Part shown: one piece after another, positions 12,576 to 12,631 of the stretch
Layout: every line of letters starts with the position of its first letter
Position numbering within the stretch: the stretch's first letter is position 1
NCBI GenBank assembly: GCA_964012715.1
Contig: CAXGUG010000108.1
Location: 1-12,631, forward strand
Length of the DNA: 12,631 nucleotides
Source of the DNA: UBA1479 sp964012715
GTDB lineage: Bacteria > Pseudomonadota > Alphaproteobacteria > Rhodospirillales > Casp-alpha2
Reading direction: 5' to 3'
Position numbers and translations under genes: made by a program
Notes under the pieces: model-generated
Databases searched by the model: none
The model's input: only the letters and a program-made list of their open reading frames with translations
What the model was told of the DNA's origin: nothing

Positions 12576-12631
12576 TTATTTCTTGATCGGCGGATTGCCG
12601 GGCACCGGCTCGCCGATCAGGGACGGATGGG
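12576..12631 (-). CDS. 3' end of a minus-strand gene cut by the window edge
   Basis: The minus strand is open from the window end to a TAA (12578-12576) and reads HPSLIGEPVPGNPPIKK at its C-terminus. The Pro/Gly-rich, orderly ending and its position 6 bp from the convergent small gene suggest a real gene terminus. It is too short to identify. Confidence 0.45.
   Translation of the reverse strand, partial: HPSLIGEPVPGNPPIKK

Overview
This 12.6 kb window looks like the chromosome of a GC-rich alphaproteobacterium, most plausibly a Rhodospirillales-type organism. The main support is a complete ATP12-type F1-ATPase assembly chaperone, whose bacterial members are essentially alphaproteobacterial. 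A REC-domain protein with a basic FGPDRRRR tail of a kind I associate with Rhodospirillales also fits. The genus cannot be fixed from the sequence alone. No tRNA, rRNA, CRISPR array, insertion sequence or phage gene is visible.

Layout: (1) 278-4066, plus strand: a HAD phosphatase, an AsmA-type envelope protein and the ATP12 chaperone, in one probable operon. The first two genes overlap by GTGA. (2) 4074-4646, minus strand: a stand-alone response regulator that converges on the ATP12 gene. (3) 4647-4973: a 327-bp gene-free stretch holding three successive hairpins ahead of the next gene. (4) 4974-9470, plus strand: the carboxyltransferase (beta) subunit of propionyl-CoA carboxylase, then a terminator-like hairpin, then a YdbH-like AsmA-superfamily protein that starts at TTG inside the hairpin's T tail. 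(5) 9502-11756, plus strand: a terminator, a promoter overlain by a perfect 12-bp palindrome, a two-gene operon (TauD/TfdA-type dioxygenase and CaiB/BaiF-type CoA-transferase), and a strong closing terminator. (6) 11785-12569: an HxlR-type regulator on the minus strand, divergent from a 68-residue protein gene. Two operator-like inverted repeats lie between them. (7) The window ends in the 3' tail of a minus-strand gene.

Functional reading: the first operon and the YdbH-like gene concern envelope lipid homeostasis and ATP synthase assembly. PccB belongs to the propionyl-CoA to methylmalonyl-CoA route. The dioxygenase/CoA-transferase pair looks like a small regulated catabolic module (oxygenate, then CoA-activate) of unknown substrate. 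The HxlR gene and the small gene form an apparently autoregulated divergent pair.

The most interesting signals are a 16-bp tandem duplication that rewrote the HAD C-terminus, the HxlR-type operators (two at the divergent promoter and a third with the same geometry about 556 bp away), the palindrome over the dioxygenase promoter, and the terminator hairpin fused to the start of the YdbH-like gene.
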